From: Vibrio sp. CDRSL-10 TSBA
GTDB taxonomy: Bacteria > Pseudomonadota > Gammaproteobacteria > Enterobacterales > Vibrionaceae
DNA length: 64,000 bases
Assembly: GCA_039696685.1 (NCBI GenBank)
Contig: CP155565.1
Location: forward strand, 620,001 to 684,000
Direction of reading: 5' to 3'
Under the pieces are notes generated by a model. It was not told where the DNA came from and made no database searches. It worked only from the letters and a program-made list of their open reading frames with translations. A program made the translations under genes and the position numbers. Positions within the stretch are counted from its first letter, which is position 1; each line of letters opens with the position of its first letter. Positions 48,671-58,293 of the stretch are shown piece after piece.

Positions 48671-49858
48671 TGATTAAACTCCTCTATGTGCACTACGGTG
48701 ATAACTGGTTACGCGGCAGTGAAGTCTGCCTGCTCAATCTGCTCAAGAGTCTGGACACCCAACGTTTTATGCCCGTACTGTGGACCAATAATCCGCAGTT
48801 ACATCAACAGGCTCAAGAATTGGGGATCACCTCCGAACTCAGTACATTCCGGGTACTCTTTGGCTGGCCAGGTCAGCGCGCTTCTTTGTCGCAATACTTG
48901 CGCCAGATAAACAAGGCTATCGCTTTAATTCGCGAGCATGATATTCAGCTGATTCATGTTAACAGCGGCGCGCCCTGTCAATGGATGTGGTGGGCAGCCA
49001 AACGCTGCTCGGTACCCATGCTGACCCAGTTGCACAGCGATTACACTCTGCGCGACAGGCTTCGCCTCTGCCTGCATTTGTCTCCGCATTTGGTAACTGT
49101 CAGTCATGCCATCAGCACCAAACTGCACGGTGAAGGTTATCCGCAGCAACAACTGAGCGTCGTGCACAATGGTATCGATATTGATGAACTGCAAGCTCAG
49201 CCGGTGCACTGCGTTTCGCACGGCTCTGGGTCTGCCGCCGGACTGCAAAGTGATTGCCAGTGTCGGATCATTAATTTATCGCAAAGGCATGGATAGACTT
49301 ATCCGTATGGTAGCCAACCTGAAACAAAGCGATGTCCATTTAGTCATTATCGGTGATGGTCCTGAGAAACACGCTCTGGAACAACTGGCGGCGGAGCTGG
49401 ATGTCCGTTCACAAATACACCTGGTCGGTGAGCAAGCCAATGTCTGCGGCTGGCTGCGTGGCGGAGTGGACCTGTTTATCAGCGGCACACGTGATGAAGC
49501 GTTTGGTCTGGTGTTGGCGGAAGCGGCGATTGCTGGCGTACCTGTGATTGCACCGAGAGTTGGCGGCATACCGGAAGTCCTGCAACACGACAGCTCAGCG
49601 CTGCTCTACGACCCGCAGCAGCCGCAATTATTAGCGCACTTCACCGAACAACTACTGACGGATCGCTGCACCGCTCAAACCTTGAGTCAATGTGCTTATC
49701 TGCGTGCCATCAGCCAGTTTTCCCTGCAGGCAAATACCAGCAAGCTGTCCAGTCTCTACGAGGAGTTGCTGACTAGTACACAATACTGTCGAAGACCGGC
49801 GTGGTTTGACAGCTTGCGTCCCCTCAGAGCGCTCTCCGCCAGTCATTTTTCACGCTGA
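48670..49858 (+). CDS. Glycosyltransferase (GT4) downstream of sypR
   Basis: About 395 aa after repair at GTTTC 49213-49217 (HCVRTALGLPPDCKVIASVGS). LYVHYGDNWLRGSEVCLLNLL, LVTVSHAISTKLHGEGY, VHNGIDIDEL and SGTRDEAFGLVLAEAAIAGVPVIAP are GT4 hallmarks. It overlaps sypR by one base, so it belongs to the same unit. No gene follows sypR in V. fischeri; this enzyme could replace the missing SypJ or modify the repeat unit. Confidence 0.88.
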
Positions 49859-50227
49859 CTTGAGGTCGCTCTGGCTCAACACATATGACTGACAATATTC
49901 ATAATAGAATACAGCCCGCACTCGATGCGGGCTGCTTGGTTACTGCGAACCTGTTTTTGTAACGCTGTTGGCGATTAACAATCACTACAGTTTCAATCAC
50001 TACAGGTTCAATAACTCCATTGGTCCAGTCACTCTTTGGGGCAATATGGATCTCCCCTCCCATCAATATCATTCTCAAAATGATTCTCAGGATGTCACCC
50101 TTCACAAGGCAAAATCCCAACCAATTGATTTAAATACACTTTAAATCAGGCATGCAAATTGAAACCTCAGCCAATACCACAGGTAAAACATCATTCGCTT
50201 AATGTACTGGCCAAGGGAGGCACATGA
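49859..50227 (+). promoter_or_regulatory. Intergenic region with SypG enhancer elements ahead of the LruC gene
   Basis: A hairpin (CAGCCCGCA/TGCGGGCTG, about 49911-49935) follows the last GT gene. A 15-bp direct repeat (AATCACTACAGTTTC-like, about 49979-50009) is next. TTCTCA-AAA-TGATTC at 50072-50086 matches the SypG enhancer fully, and TTCTCA-GGA-TGTCAC at 50084-50098 overlaps it. AGGCAT-N5-TTGAA at 50148-50163 is a degenerate -24/-12 element, about 65 bp before the start codon. Confidence 0.6.
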
Positions 50228-52343
50228 ATGAAACCAATAAAACTCTTAGGGTTAAGCTCGTTGCTCTGCGCTTCTGCTGCATTTTCCCAACCGTTCGAAT
50301 CCTGTCCCAGTAAAGCCTTTTTGTTCCAGTCTCAACCTGTTCAGGTCTACGGTGTCAATCTGGTCACAGGTAACACTTCACTGCTGCAAGGCAATACTGG
50401 CACCAGCAGCAACATCAACGCGGTCGGTTTCGATTTCGACAGCCGTTATATCTTTGGTTACGACACCACGCTAAAGCAAGTCGTGCGGCTGGATAAAGAC
50501 TTCAATGTATCCCAAGTTGCTACCAGCGGACTGCCAAGCGACTACACCTTTTTTGTCGGCGATGTCTATAACAAACATTACTACCTTTACCGTAAAGGCA
50601 AAGGACTATTTCGTATTGATCTTTCCCCTCTCGACAATGACCCGGATGCGGTCCTTGTGGTGGAGCAAATAAGCGCTCAGGCAACCGTTGCTCTCACCGA
50701 CTTTGCGTTCCATCCCGGTAACGGCAATCTGTACGGAGTCGACAACAACAGCGGAGCTTTGTATGCCTTTGACATCAATGATGGCAGTACAACCTACATT
50801 GGTGATACCGGTGAAACGGGTACGTTTGGCGCCGGCTATTTTGACGCCGATGGTTACTATTATGTCTCACGTAACCAGGACGGCGATATATTCCGTATTG
50901 ACCTGTCAAATGATGCCAATCTTCAGTCCGGAAACGTCAGCGCGGTAAAATTTGCTTCAGGCCCGTCATCCAGTCAAAACGATGGTGCCCGCTGCGCACA
51001 GGCTCCGCTCATTGATGAAGACTCAACCATTGATTTTGGCGATGCTCCTGACAGTTATGCCACCACTCTGGTCAGTAATGGGCCGAGACACCAGCTTGAT
51101 GGCGTCACCTGGCTGGGTGACGGCGCTCCGGATGGTGAACAGGATGGCATGGTCGGTTCACTGAGTGATAACGCGACTGGCATTAACGATGAAGAAGGTA
51201 TCTATTTTGTAACGGCTCTGGAGGCTGGTCTGGACGCAATGGCAGTAGCAGACGCCTCCACCAGCGGGTATCTCTCACTATGGGTAGACTGGAATCAGGA
51301 CGGCGATTTCGCTGATCAGGGTGAACAAGTCCTTACCGACAACCTGCTGCAAGCCGGGTTAAATACTCTCTATTTATCGGTACCTCTGAACGCCACAGAA
51401 GGCCCGACCTGGATGCGCGCCCGTTTCAGTCAGCAAACCGGCCTCAGCTATTTTGGAGGTGCCGGCTCCGGTGAAGTCGAAGACCACCAGATTTATGTCA
51501 CCGCAACCGGAATCACAGTACGTCATTTTCCGAGTGAAACCGGCTACGCCACTCTGGCCTACGAAGACAACTGGCCACATACCGCAGACTACGATATGAA
51601 TGATGTGGTCATCCATTATCGCATTACAGAATTCGTGGAAGACGGCGCGGTGCGTAAAAGCTTTATTCAGGGCAGGCTCGCCGCTATCGGTGCCGACTAT
51701 CACAATGGTTTTGCCATTCGTTTGCAGGGGCTGTCACGCGATGCAGTTGATCCTCAGCTAAGCCGTCGATATCACAATCAGCAATTACTGAGCGAAAGCG
51801 GACTGGAATCCGATACTTCGGAAGCCATCTTCATCGTATCTGACGATATCACCACTAAAAAAACTGCGCAGTGTGAGTATTACCGCACGCGTCAGGAGTG
51901 CCGGGAGGAAGAATCATTCCAGTTCGAAATCCATATTGCAATAAAAGAGAGTGCCGACAGCAGCACTCTTGTCGGTATGCCTTATGACCCCTTTATTTTC
52001 GCAACACCCGGCTATTACCACGGTGAAGAAACTGCCTTTCCAACCCGGACGCAGCTGGGAAGTTCACCTGCCCGATCAATCCCCGACCGAGAAGTTTGAC
52101 GGTGAAGCCATGTGGGGATTGGGAGTCGATGGCAGCATTCCTGAACAAGGAATCTACTTTAAAACCACCACCAACCTGCCCTGGGCACTGCTGATGAATC
52201 AGGAATGGCAATGGCCGCTTGAACGCGCTGACCTGGTTCGGGCATATCCAAAATTTGCCGACTTTGCTGAAAGTGCCGGTGCACGAGAGCAGCAATGGTA
52301 TCTGCACAAAAATGCCCAGTCAGAATTCATCTACCAACCATGA
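50228..52343 (+). CDS. Secreted GEVED/LruC-domain protein
   Basis: About 704 aa after repair at GAAAC 52028-52032 (HGEELPFQPGRSWEVHL). Signal peptide ending SAAFSQ; residues about 25-260 form a propeller-like DUF6923 domain (YGVNLVTGNTS, FGYDTTLKQVVRLDK, LYGVDNNSGALYAFD); then a GEVED domain (FGDAPDSYAT..., GSGEVEDHQIYV); then the LruC/DUF4842 domain (AYEDNWPHTADYDMNDVVIHY). GGGAGG nine bases before ATG 50228. Secreted surface protein; the context suggests a biofilm-matrix role. A lipoprotein gene follows after 8 bp. Confidence 0.85.
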
Positions 52344-52351
52344 GGTGCACT

Positions 52352-52834
52352 ATGAAAATCAACTTACTGACATTGACCACTGCATTACTCCTGATTGGTT
52401 GCGGAGGTGGTGGTGGCGGTGGTGGCGAACCCACTTCATCCGCACCCGCCAGTCCGGTTGCAGCCGGTCAGCCGGCTGCGCAACGCACTATGGAAGATTT
52501 AAGTGTACCGGATGGGTTTAGTTACCGAACCGAGCTGCAAGTGAACCTGACCGTGAATGCCGATTCCCTGCCTGCAGGTCAGCATACACTGTCCATTTAT
52601 AGCTCTTTTAGTGCGGATAGTAATGAACGAGTCACGCCGGTGCGCAGCAGTCGTCTTCTGACCGCTGCATTAACCGACAACAAGCTGGAAACACAATTGG
52701 TACTACCGGCCGGCACTACGCAGTTACTGTTTGAGGTTTGGACTATGGGGAACAACAGCCCACAACGCAGTTTAATCACGCTCGATCAGCAAGCACTCAA
52801 TCAGGATCCGGCAGTGGCAGACGTGACGTTATAA
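52352..52834 (+). CDS. Lipoprotein linked to the LruC-domain gene
   Basis: 160 residues. Lipobox LLIGC, then a run of eight glycines and a Ser/Pro/Ala-rich linker, followed by a beta-rich domain (YRTELQVNLTVNADSLPAG, LSIYSSFSADSN, TQLLFEVWTMGN) of immunoglobulin-like character. ATG at 52352 with GAGG in the right place upstream; 8 bp from the LruC gene stop, so co-transcribed. Perhaps anchors the secreted partner to the outer membrane. An earlier in-frame ATG at 52295 overlaps the upstream gene and is not used. Confidence 0.78.
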   Translation: MKINLLTLTTALLLIGCGGGGGGGGEPTSSAPASPVAAGQPAAQRTMEDLSVPDGFSYRTELQVNLTVNADSLPAGQHTLSIYSSFSADSNERVTPVRSSRLLTAALTDNKLETQLVLPAGTTQLLFEVWTMGNNSPQRSLITLDQQALNQDPAVADVTL

Positions 52835-52969
52835 ACTGCAACGGGCGGGTCAATAAAGCGCCTGCTATTCAAACAACGAATCGGATCAACCCGGTTCGTT
52901 GTCTCACGTTTATTTGAAGCGAAAAGATGCTTTAAACGATGACATGATGGATAAGAGAAAACAGCACGT

Positions 52970-53323
52970 TCAGCTCCAGAAATAGGATTTCGGATCTTTT
53001 TCTATTTCACGAATCAGGGCTGTCAGATCGCCGCTTTTAGACAGGTACGGATAAGGCACCCACTCTGGCGTCTCGTCCTGGTTAGAAGGCACATACAGGC
53101 CCCATAAGCTGTGGCTCTCTTCCCAAATCACCTTTGCCACCAGGCTGGTGTAATCACAATGACTTGAATCGAGTTTGAAGTGGCTTTGAACAAAGTGCAC
53201 GCCATTTTCTATTGGCTCAAAACCCGATTTGCCCAGTTCTGCAGGCAAACTCTGGTTGCGGTTGGCGCATGCGACCTCCGCTCGTCGTTCAATTTGACGC
53301 TGCAGTAAATTAATAACTGTCAT
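52970..53323 (-). CDS. DUF3024 family protein
   Basis: 117 residues after starting at the ATG at 53323 (MTVINLLQRQIERRA). The pattern INLLQRQIERRAEVACANR... with WEESHSLWGLYVPSNQDETPEWVPYP fits the DUF3024 family of vibrios and relatives. Function unknown. The 43 residues read upstream of this start look non-coding. Confidence 0.78.
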   Translation of the reverse strand: MTVINLLQRQIERRAEVACANRNQSLPAELGKSGFEPIENGVHFVQSHFKLDSSHCDYTSLVAKVIWEESHSLWGLYVPSNQDETPEWVPYPYLSKSGDLTALIREIEKDPKSYFWS

Positions 53324-53582
53324 GACTTCCTTAACGCCCTGATAAGCAAACCAGCCTCTAGTATCGCGTAAACTTACAACTATTACTATGATCTCAAAGT
53401 GTTTTGAGTATAACCCATACCGAGATTGTTGATCTTTTAATCGCCAAGCCAAGCAACTATTAACACGGCCTCTTTGCCGGCCAAACCTGGCATGTGCGTG
53501 CTTTTACTCCGGCATTCACAAAACTGTCACATCAGCGACATACCATAACGCTTTGTCTCTCATCGATTTTGGAGTTTAATTT

Positions 53583-54399
53583 ATGTTACGGGTAGTGCTT
53601 GCCGCTGTTTACTCCCTTTGTTTATTTACTTCTTTTGCGCAAGCCAGTGAAATCAACGTCTCTGGTTCTACATCCGTCGCGCGCCTGATGGACGTGCTGG
53701 CAGAAGAATACAACGCCTCACATCCCGATACGTACATCGCCGTGCAAGGTGTCGGTTCTACTGCAGGGATTACTTTGCTGAAAAAAGGCGTCAGTGATAT
53801 CGCGATGAGCTCGCGTTACCTGACAGAAAGTGAAGAAGAAAATCTCGCTACTTTTACCATCGCGTTTCGACGGCCTGGCCGTGGTCATCAACCGCGTTAA
53901 CCCGGTGAGCAACCTGACTCGTCAGCAACTGTACGATATCTACAAAGGCAATATCACCAACTGGAAACAGGTCGGCGGTCACGATCAAAAAATCGCCGTT
54001 GTGACACGTGAAGCCTCATCCGGCACCCGCTACAGCTTTGAGAGCCTGCTTGGCCTGACCACCATCGTCAATGAACGCCTGGTATCAGACATCAACCCAA
54101 ACAACCTGGTCGTTAACAGCAACAGCATGGTCAAGACCTTGGTCAACCATAACACTCAGGCGATTGGTTTTATCTCTACCGGTTCTGTCGATAAATCAGT
54201 CAAAGCGATCAGCTTTGAAGGTGTTGCACCGAGTGCAACAACCATTGCTGAGCATAAATATGAGCTGTCACGCCCATTCCTGATTCTGCACTATGCTCAT
54301 AAAGAGAATAAGGAAGTCAAAGCGTTTCTGGACTTCCTGCACTCGCCACGCGCGGTTGAGCGCATCGTCGAATATGGCTACATTCCTGTGACCAAATAA
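53583..54399 (+). CDS. PstS-like phosphate-binding protein
   Basis: About 271 aa after repair at GTTTC 53864-53868 (TIAFDGLAVVINRVNP). Signal peptide ending AQA; NVSGSTSVARLMDVLAEEY, GVGSTAGITLLKKGVSDIAMSSR and TREASSGTRYSFESL are phosphate-binding loops of the PstS family. No pst transporter genes adjoin, as in the extra single pstS-type genes of vibrios. A partial Pho-box-like CTGTCAC at 53524-53530 precedes it. Terminated by a strong hairpin at 54427-54450. Confidence 0.9.
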
Positions 54400-54426
54400 G
54401 CGGCGCAAGATTACAGACACAAAAAA

Positions 54427-54450
54427 GGAGAGCAAATGCTCTCCTTTTTA
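54427..54450 (+). terminator. Terminator after the PstS-like gene
   Basis: GGAGAGC-AAAT-GCTCTCC followed by TTTTTA; the A-run on the other side may also serve the convergent MaoC gene. Confidence 0.9.
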
Positions 54451-54530
54451 TCTCAGCAATAAACTATTTCATGAAGAAAATACTATTTCATAAAGAAACT
54501 ATTACTTCACAAAAATTCGTATATCAGCGA

Positions 54531-55202
54531 TCAAAAATGCAACTGAATCACTGAAACCACCACACAACCCGGGCGGCGAATGCCTTCGATCTCAACTTTG
54601 ATTTCACGTTCGATTTCCAACCCTTTTTTAATAGGGGTCACCTTCGACAACGTGCTGACCGCACGAACTCGACTGCCAGACTTGACCGGGTAAGGAAAAC
54701 GTACAGAGTTAAGGCCGATGTTCACCACCAGTTTTGCGGTTGGGAACAGAGCATTTGTTTCATCGACGCTGTCAGTCAGTTTTGGCAACAACGACAGAGT
54801 CAGAAAACCATGGGCAATAGTCGTCTTAAACGGAGATTCCGCTTCAGCACGCTGTGGATCAGTGTGAATCCATTGCTTATCTTCCGTGACAGCTCCAAAC
54901 TGATTGATGCGCTCTTGATCCACGAGCATCCAGTCACCCACGTGGATGACTTCGCCAATTTGGGGCATCAGTTCATCGTACACTGCCTGCGCTTCGGGCT
55001 TCAGCACGATTGGCTCAGGAATTTGTACGTCTTCATTCGCCGGATGGAACTCTTTTAACCAAGAGAACAACTGACGATTGTTGGCTTTGCCTAAGAACTC
55101 GTCCCAATATTCGCGCATAGCGGGAGTGACCCACTGCTTAGATTCAGCGTGCTTGACCAAATTTTCTGCACGATGCTTAAATAAATCCGCGACTTTCATC
55201 AA
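54531..55202 (-). CDS. MaoC-like (R)-hydratase
   Basis: 223 residues. A C-terminal hot-dog domain holds the MaoC/PhaJ catalytic pair: Asp and His in DKQWIHTDPQRAEAESPFKTTIAHGFLTLSLLP, after an 80-residue N-terminal helical extension (MKVADLFKHRAENLVKHAESKQWVTP). Hydrates trans-2-enoyl-CoA in fatty-acid or polyhydroxyalkanoate metabolism. ATG 55202 or 55199. The A/T-rich palindrome at 55331-55353 lies upstream in the gap. Confidence 0.9.
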   Translation of the reverse strand: MMKVADLFKHRAENLVKHAESKQWVTPAMREYWDEFLGKANNRQLFSWLKEFHPANEDVQIPEPIVLKPEAQAVYDELMPQIGEVIHVGDWMLVDQERINQFGAVTEDKQWIHTDPQRAEAESPFKTTIAHGFLTLSLLPKLTDSVDETNALFPTAKLVVNIGLNSVRFPYPVKSGSRVRAVSTLSKVTPIKKGLEIEREIKVEIEGIRRPGCVVVSVIQLHF

Positions 55203-55514
55203 AACCTCATTCTTAACTAAGAAGAAATGCTACCCCGCTAATTTTGAAGTACTTCACAGTAACCTGCAAATACTTTCGGGCGTACAAGCGTTTACTCAAA
55301 CACCATTTCCCCATTAAATTCAAAAACTTACTAATAAAACATTATTTTATTAGGGTTTCAGCAATTAGAGTAAAAACACGATTAATATGGATATTATTTA
55401 ACCGCTGGTTTTGATTAAAGCGGCATCCATAACTGTAGACAATCGTTACCAACTTAAGCAAATTGTTGAGTATTTAACGCCAGTCAGGACTTTTTAGCCT
55501 CCCCGTACGGTATA
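55203..55514. promoter_or_regulatory. Intergenic region with an A/T-rich palindrome
   Basis: 312 bp between the MaoC gene start and the LysR gene stop. CTAATAAAA/TTTTATTAG form a perfect 9-bp inverted repeat (55331-55339, 55345-55353) with a 5-base centre, in a very A/T-rich stretch. Could be an operator for the MaoC gene. No gene seen. Confidence 0.4.
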
Positions 55515-56405
55515 TCAGCCATTGACATGTGGTGAACGAACAATCTCTTCATCAACCCAGTGCAACAACTTTTTCATCGCTTTGGACAGCACCTGATTCT
55601 GGCGCACGATGTAACCCAGACTGGCCGAAGGAAATGATGGTAAAGGCGTAATATCCGACTGCAGATTCAGCTTAGGATGCAGTGCAAAATCCGGCACAAT
55701 CGCAATACCAAACCCCGCTTCGGCCCAGTCTATCTGCGCATCCACACTACCCACTTCCATAATGCGGTAATCAGGCAGCTTTAATTCGGCCAAGGCCGGG
55801 TCAATCAGATCCCGCGTGCGGGTATCGTGACCTAACAGAATCAGGGTTGGTGCTTCAAGATTACCGACCGTTTCGCCCCGTTGCCATGCGGCTAAATTAT
55901 TACCCAGCGCGCGCCACTTCACCTGTTTCAGCTCGACAAAATGCAGCGGCTGACTCTCCTTCTGCGCCATCACAAACCCCAAATCAGCTTTGGCATTTTT
56001 GACCAGATCCGCCGCCTGAGAAGAAGTGGTATTGAGCAAGGTCAGGTCGATGCCGGGAAACTCGGACTTGAACGACTGAAACGGGCTGATCAGCAACCAG
56101 CGCGAGATAATATCGCTGGCCGCTATCGTCATCGTTCCCTGGCATAAATCATTGATCGCATTAAGATCTGCCTGACAACTTTGTAGCTCCATCAAGGTGT
56201 TTTGTGCACTCTGCAATAAACGTTTTCCGGCCTGGGTTAAGCGAAACGGATTACGTTCAATCAGCTTCACCCGGGTCGTTTGCTCGAGTTGTTTGATGTG
56301 CAGGCTGACATTAGGTTGGGTCATATGCAGTTCATTGGCCGCTTTACCAAAATGTTCCAGCCTGGCCAGGGTGACAAAGGTGTTAAGCCAGTGCAGATCA
56401 AGCAT
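55515..56405 (-). CDS. LysR-family transcriptional regulator
   Basis: 296 residues. N-terminal winged helix-turn-helix (LHWLNTFVTLARLEHFGKAANELHMTQPNVSLHIKQLE), then a PBP2-type effector domain (GTMTIAASDIISRWLLISPFQSF). The ATG at 56405 with GAGGA upstream is preferred to 56459. It is divergent from the purA-like gene, with 168 bp between them, and probably controls it; the effector is unknown. Confidence 0.9.
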   Translation of the reverse strand: MLDLHWLNTFVTLARLEHFGKAANELHMTQPNVSLHIKQLEQTTRVKLIERNPFRLTQAGKRLLQSAQNTLMELQSCQADLNAINDLCQGTMTIAASDIISRWLLISPFQSFKSEFPGIDLTLLNTTSSQAADLVKNAKADLGFVMAQKESQPLHFVELKQVKWRALGNNLAAWQRGETVGNLEAPTLILLGHDTRTRDLIDPALAELKLPDYRIMEVGSVDAQIDWAEAGFGIAIVPDFALHPKLNLQSDITPLPSFPSASLGYIVRQNQVLSKAMKKLLHWVDEEIVRSPHVNG

Positions 56406-56573
56406 CGCAAGTCCTCGTAAATCAATATGATTGCAGACCGCCTTTTCGCTCACGGTCAATGGCGGGCAAAATATCCCGATATGGAATCCTTATCAAGTTA
56501 ATAATAATAATTAATTTTTCTTATTCTCGCCGTCCCCCTAGGATAAATGCGTAACTTTTGAGGAGATAAAAAC

Positions 56574-57831
56574 ATGTCGTCTATCGTTGTTGTTGGTGCA
56601 AACTGGGGTGATGAAGGTAAAGGCCGTATCGTGGACTATTTAGCAGATAGCGCCGCAGCGAGCATCCGTTTCCAAGGCGGTAATAACGCCGGTCACACCG
56701 TAGTTAATGATCTGGGTACATTCAAACTGCACCAGCTGCCAAGCGGCGTGTTCAACCCGGGTTGTCTGGCGGTTTCTTGGCCCTGGCATGGTCATCAGTC
56801 CTGCTCCGCTTTCTCAGGAAATCGAAGAAGTAAAAGCAGCCGGCGTTAACGTGAACCTGTGCATTTCAGACCGCGCCACCCTGTGTCTGCCTATCCACGC
56901 ACTGGAAGATACACTGGAAGAAGTTCGTCTCGGTGACGGCGCTTACGGCTCAACCCGTCAGGGTATCGCGCCGGCTTACGGCGACCGCGTGATGAAAAAA
57001 GGCATCCTGGTCGGCTGGCTGAAACAACCTGAAGTACTGCGTGAGCGCATCCAGTTCATGCTGGACTGGAAACTGCCACAACTGAAAGCGCTGTACCCGA
57101 CGTTTGAATTTTCTCAGACCGCTCAAGAGATGACAGACTGGCTGCTGGAAGTGTCTGCGCCATGGCGTGATGCGATCTGCAACGTCAGCGAACCACTGAA
57201 AGCACTGCAAGCCAAAGATCAAAACCTGCTGTTTGAAGCGCAGCTGGGTGCCGGTCGTGACCTGGTTTACGGTGAATACCCGTGGACAACGTCATCAAAC
57301 GTAACCGCAGCATACGCTGGTCTGGGCAGCGGCCTTCCCGCTCTGCGTCCGGAGCGCGTTATCGCTGTAGCGAAATCGTTCAGTTCATCAGTAGGCACCG
57401 GCACTCTGATCACTGCAATGGAAGAGCAGGACAACTTCCGTGAAGCCGCCAACGAATATGGCGCAGTAACGGGTCGTCCACGTGACATGGGTTACTTTGA
57501 CGCAGTTGCAACCCGCAACGGTGTTGAGCTGCAAGCGGCCACTGAAGTCGCACTGACCAAACTGGACTGCCTGTCTGGTATGCAGGATCTGAAGATCTGC
57601 GTCAGCTACGACGGCGAGCACAGCGAAAACCCAATCTGGCCACAAACCTCTTCTCTGGCTCCGGTTTACGAGCAAATGGAAGGCTGGGTTGAAGACATCA
57701 CAGGCTGTCGCACCTTCGAAAGCCTGCCAAAAGCGGCACAGCAATACGTACTGCGTGTCGAAGAGCTGATGGGTGTGCCAGTGAAGATGATCTCAGTCGG
57801 CCCTGAACGTGCCCAGATGATTCTGCGTTAA
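56574..57831 (+). CDS. purA: Adenylosuccinate synthetase (divergent PurA)
   Basis: About 418 aa after repair at GTTTC 56772-56776. Makes adenylosuccinate from IMP and Asp with GTP. The N-terminus has [14 protein letters not shown], keeping the catalytic Asp, and [10 protein letters not shown]. Later blocks differ from typical PurA: LGPGMVIS for [45 protein letters not shown], and [33 protein letters not shown]. Ends [10 protein letters not shown]. The main vibrio purA is on chromosome I (from memory), so this is probably a second, diverged copy under the LysR regulator. Good terminator at 57911-57940. Confidence 0.87.
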
Positions 57832-57910
57832 TCACTGCAGCTGAACGACTTCTTGCTAAGAGAATGTCCTGAGCGAACGATAACTAAGATCGATTGCTGA
57901 AAGCATAGCT

Positions 57911-57940
57911 AAAAGGCTGACTCCGATGAGTCAGCCTTTT
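57911..57940 (+). terminator. Terminator after the purA-like gene
   Basis: AAAAGGCTGACTC-CGAT-GAGTCAGCCTTTTT, a 13-bp stem with T-run. Confidence 0.93.
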
Positions 57941-58095
57941 TACTTTGCCACACACAACCAAAGACTTCCCTTTTATCAACCAAAAGCCAGCCGCGCGATA
58001 TCATACAAATCACAAAAAATGGTTGTATATTGTTCACTTAGCACAAAAGTGTATTTACAACCCCATCAACGGCGCGTATTATTCATCGCACTTAC

Positions 58096-58186
58096 GGAGA
58101 GATGGCTGAGTGGTTGAAAGCACCGGTCTTGAAAACCGGCGTACGTTAATAGCGTACCTAGGGTTCAAATCCCTATCTCTCCGCCA
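58096..58186 (+). tRNA. tRNA-Ser (UGA anticodon)
   Basis: 91 nt including encoded CCA. Acceptor stem GGAGAGA/TCTCTCC, D-loop TGGCTGAGTGGTTGAAAG, anticodon TGA at 58130-58132 in loop CTTGAAA, a long variable arm (GTACGTTAATAGCGTAC) typical of serine tRNA, and T-loop GGTTCAAATCC. Followed by the terminator at 58195-58224. Confidence 0.98.
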
Positions 58187-58194
58187 CATTCGAA

Positions 58195-58224
58195 AAGCCG
58201 CTGATTGTTCAGCGGCTTTTTTTG
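58195..58224 (+). terminator. Terminator after tRNA-Ser
   Basis: AAGCCGCTGA-TTGT-TCAGCGGCTT followed by TTTTT. Confidence 0.93.
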
Positions 58225-58293
58225 TATCTGCCATAACTCCTAGCGGCCTGCCTTACTGCCACAGCAAGCCACTAAACTAGCGACAATCCGTCA

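Noticed and set aside
56574..57831. PurZ-like diaminopurine synthesis gene of phage origin
   Set aside because: The catalytic Asp in GDEGKG, which PurZ lacks, is present, and no phage genes are nearby.
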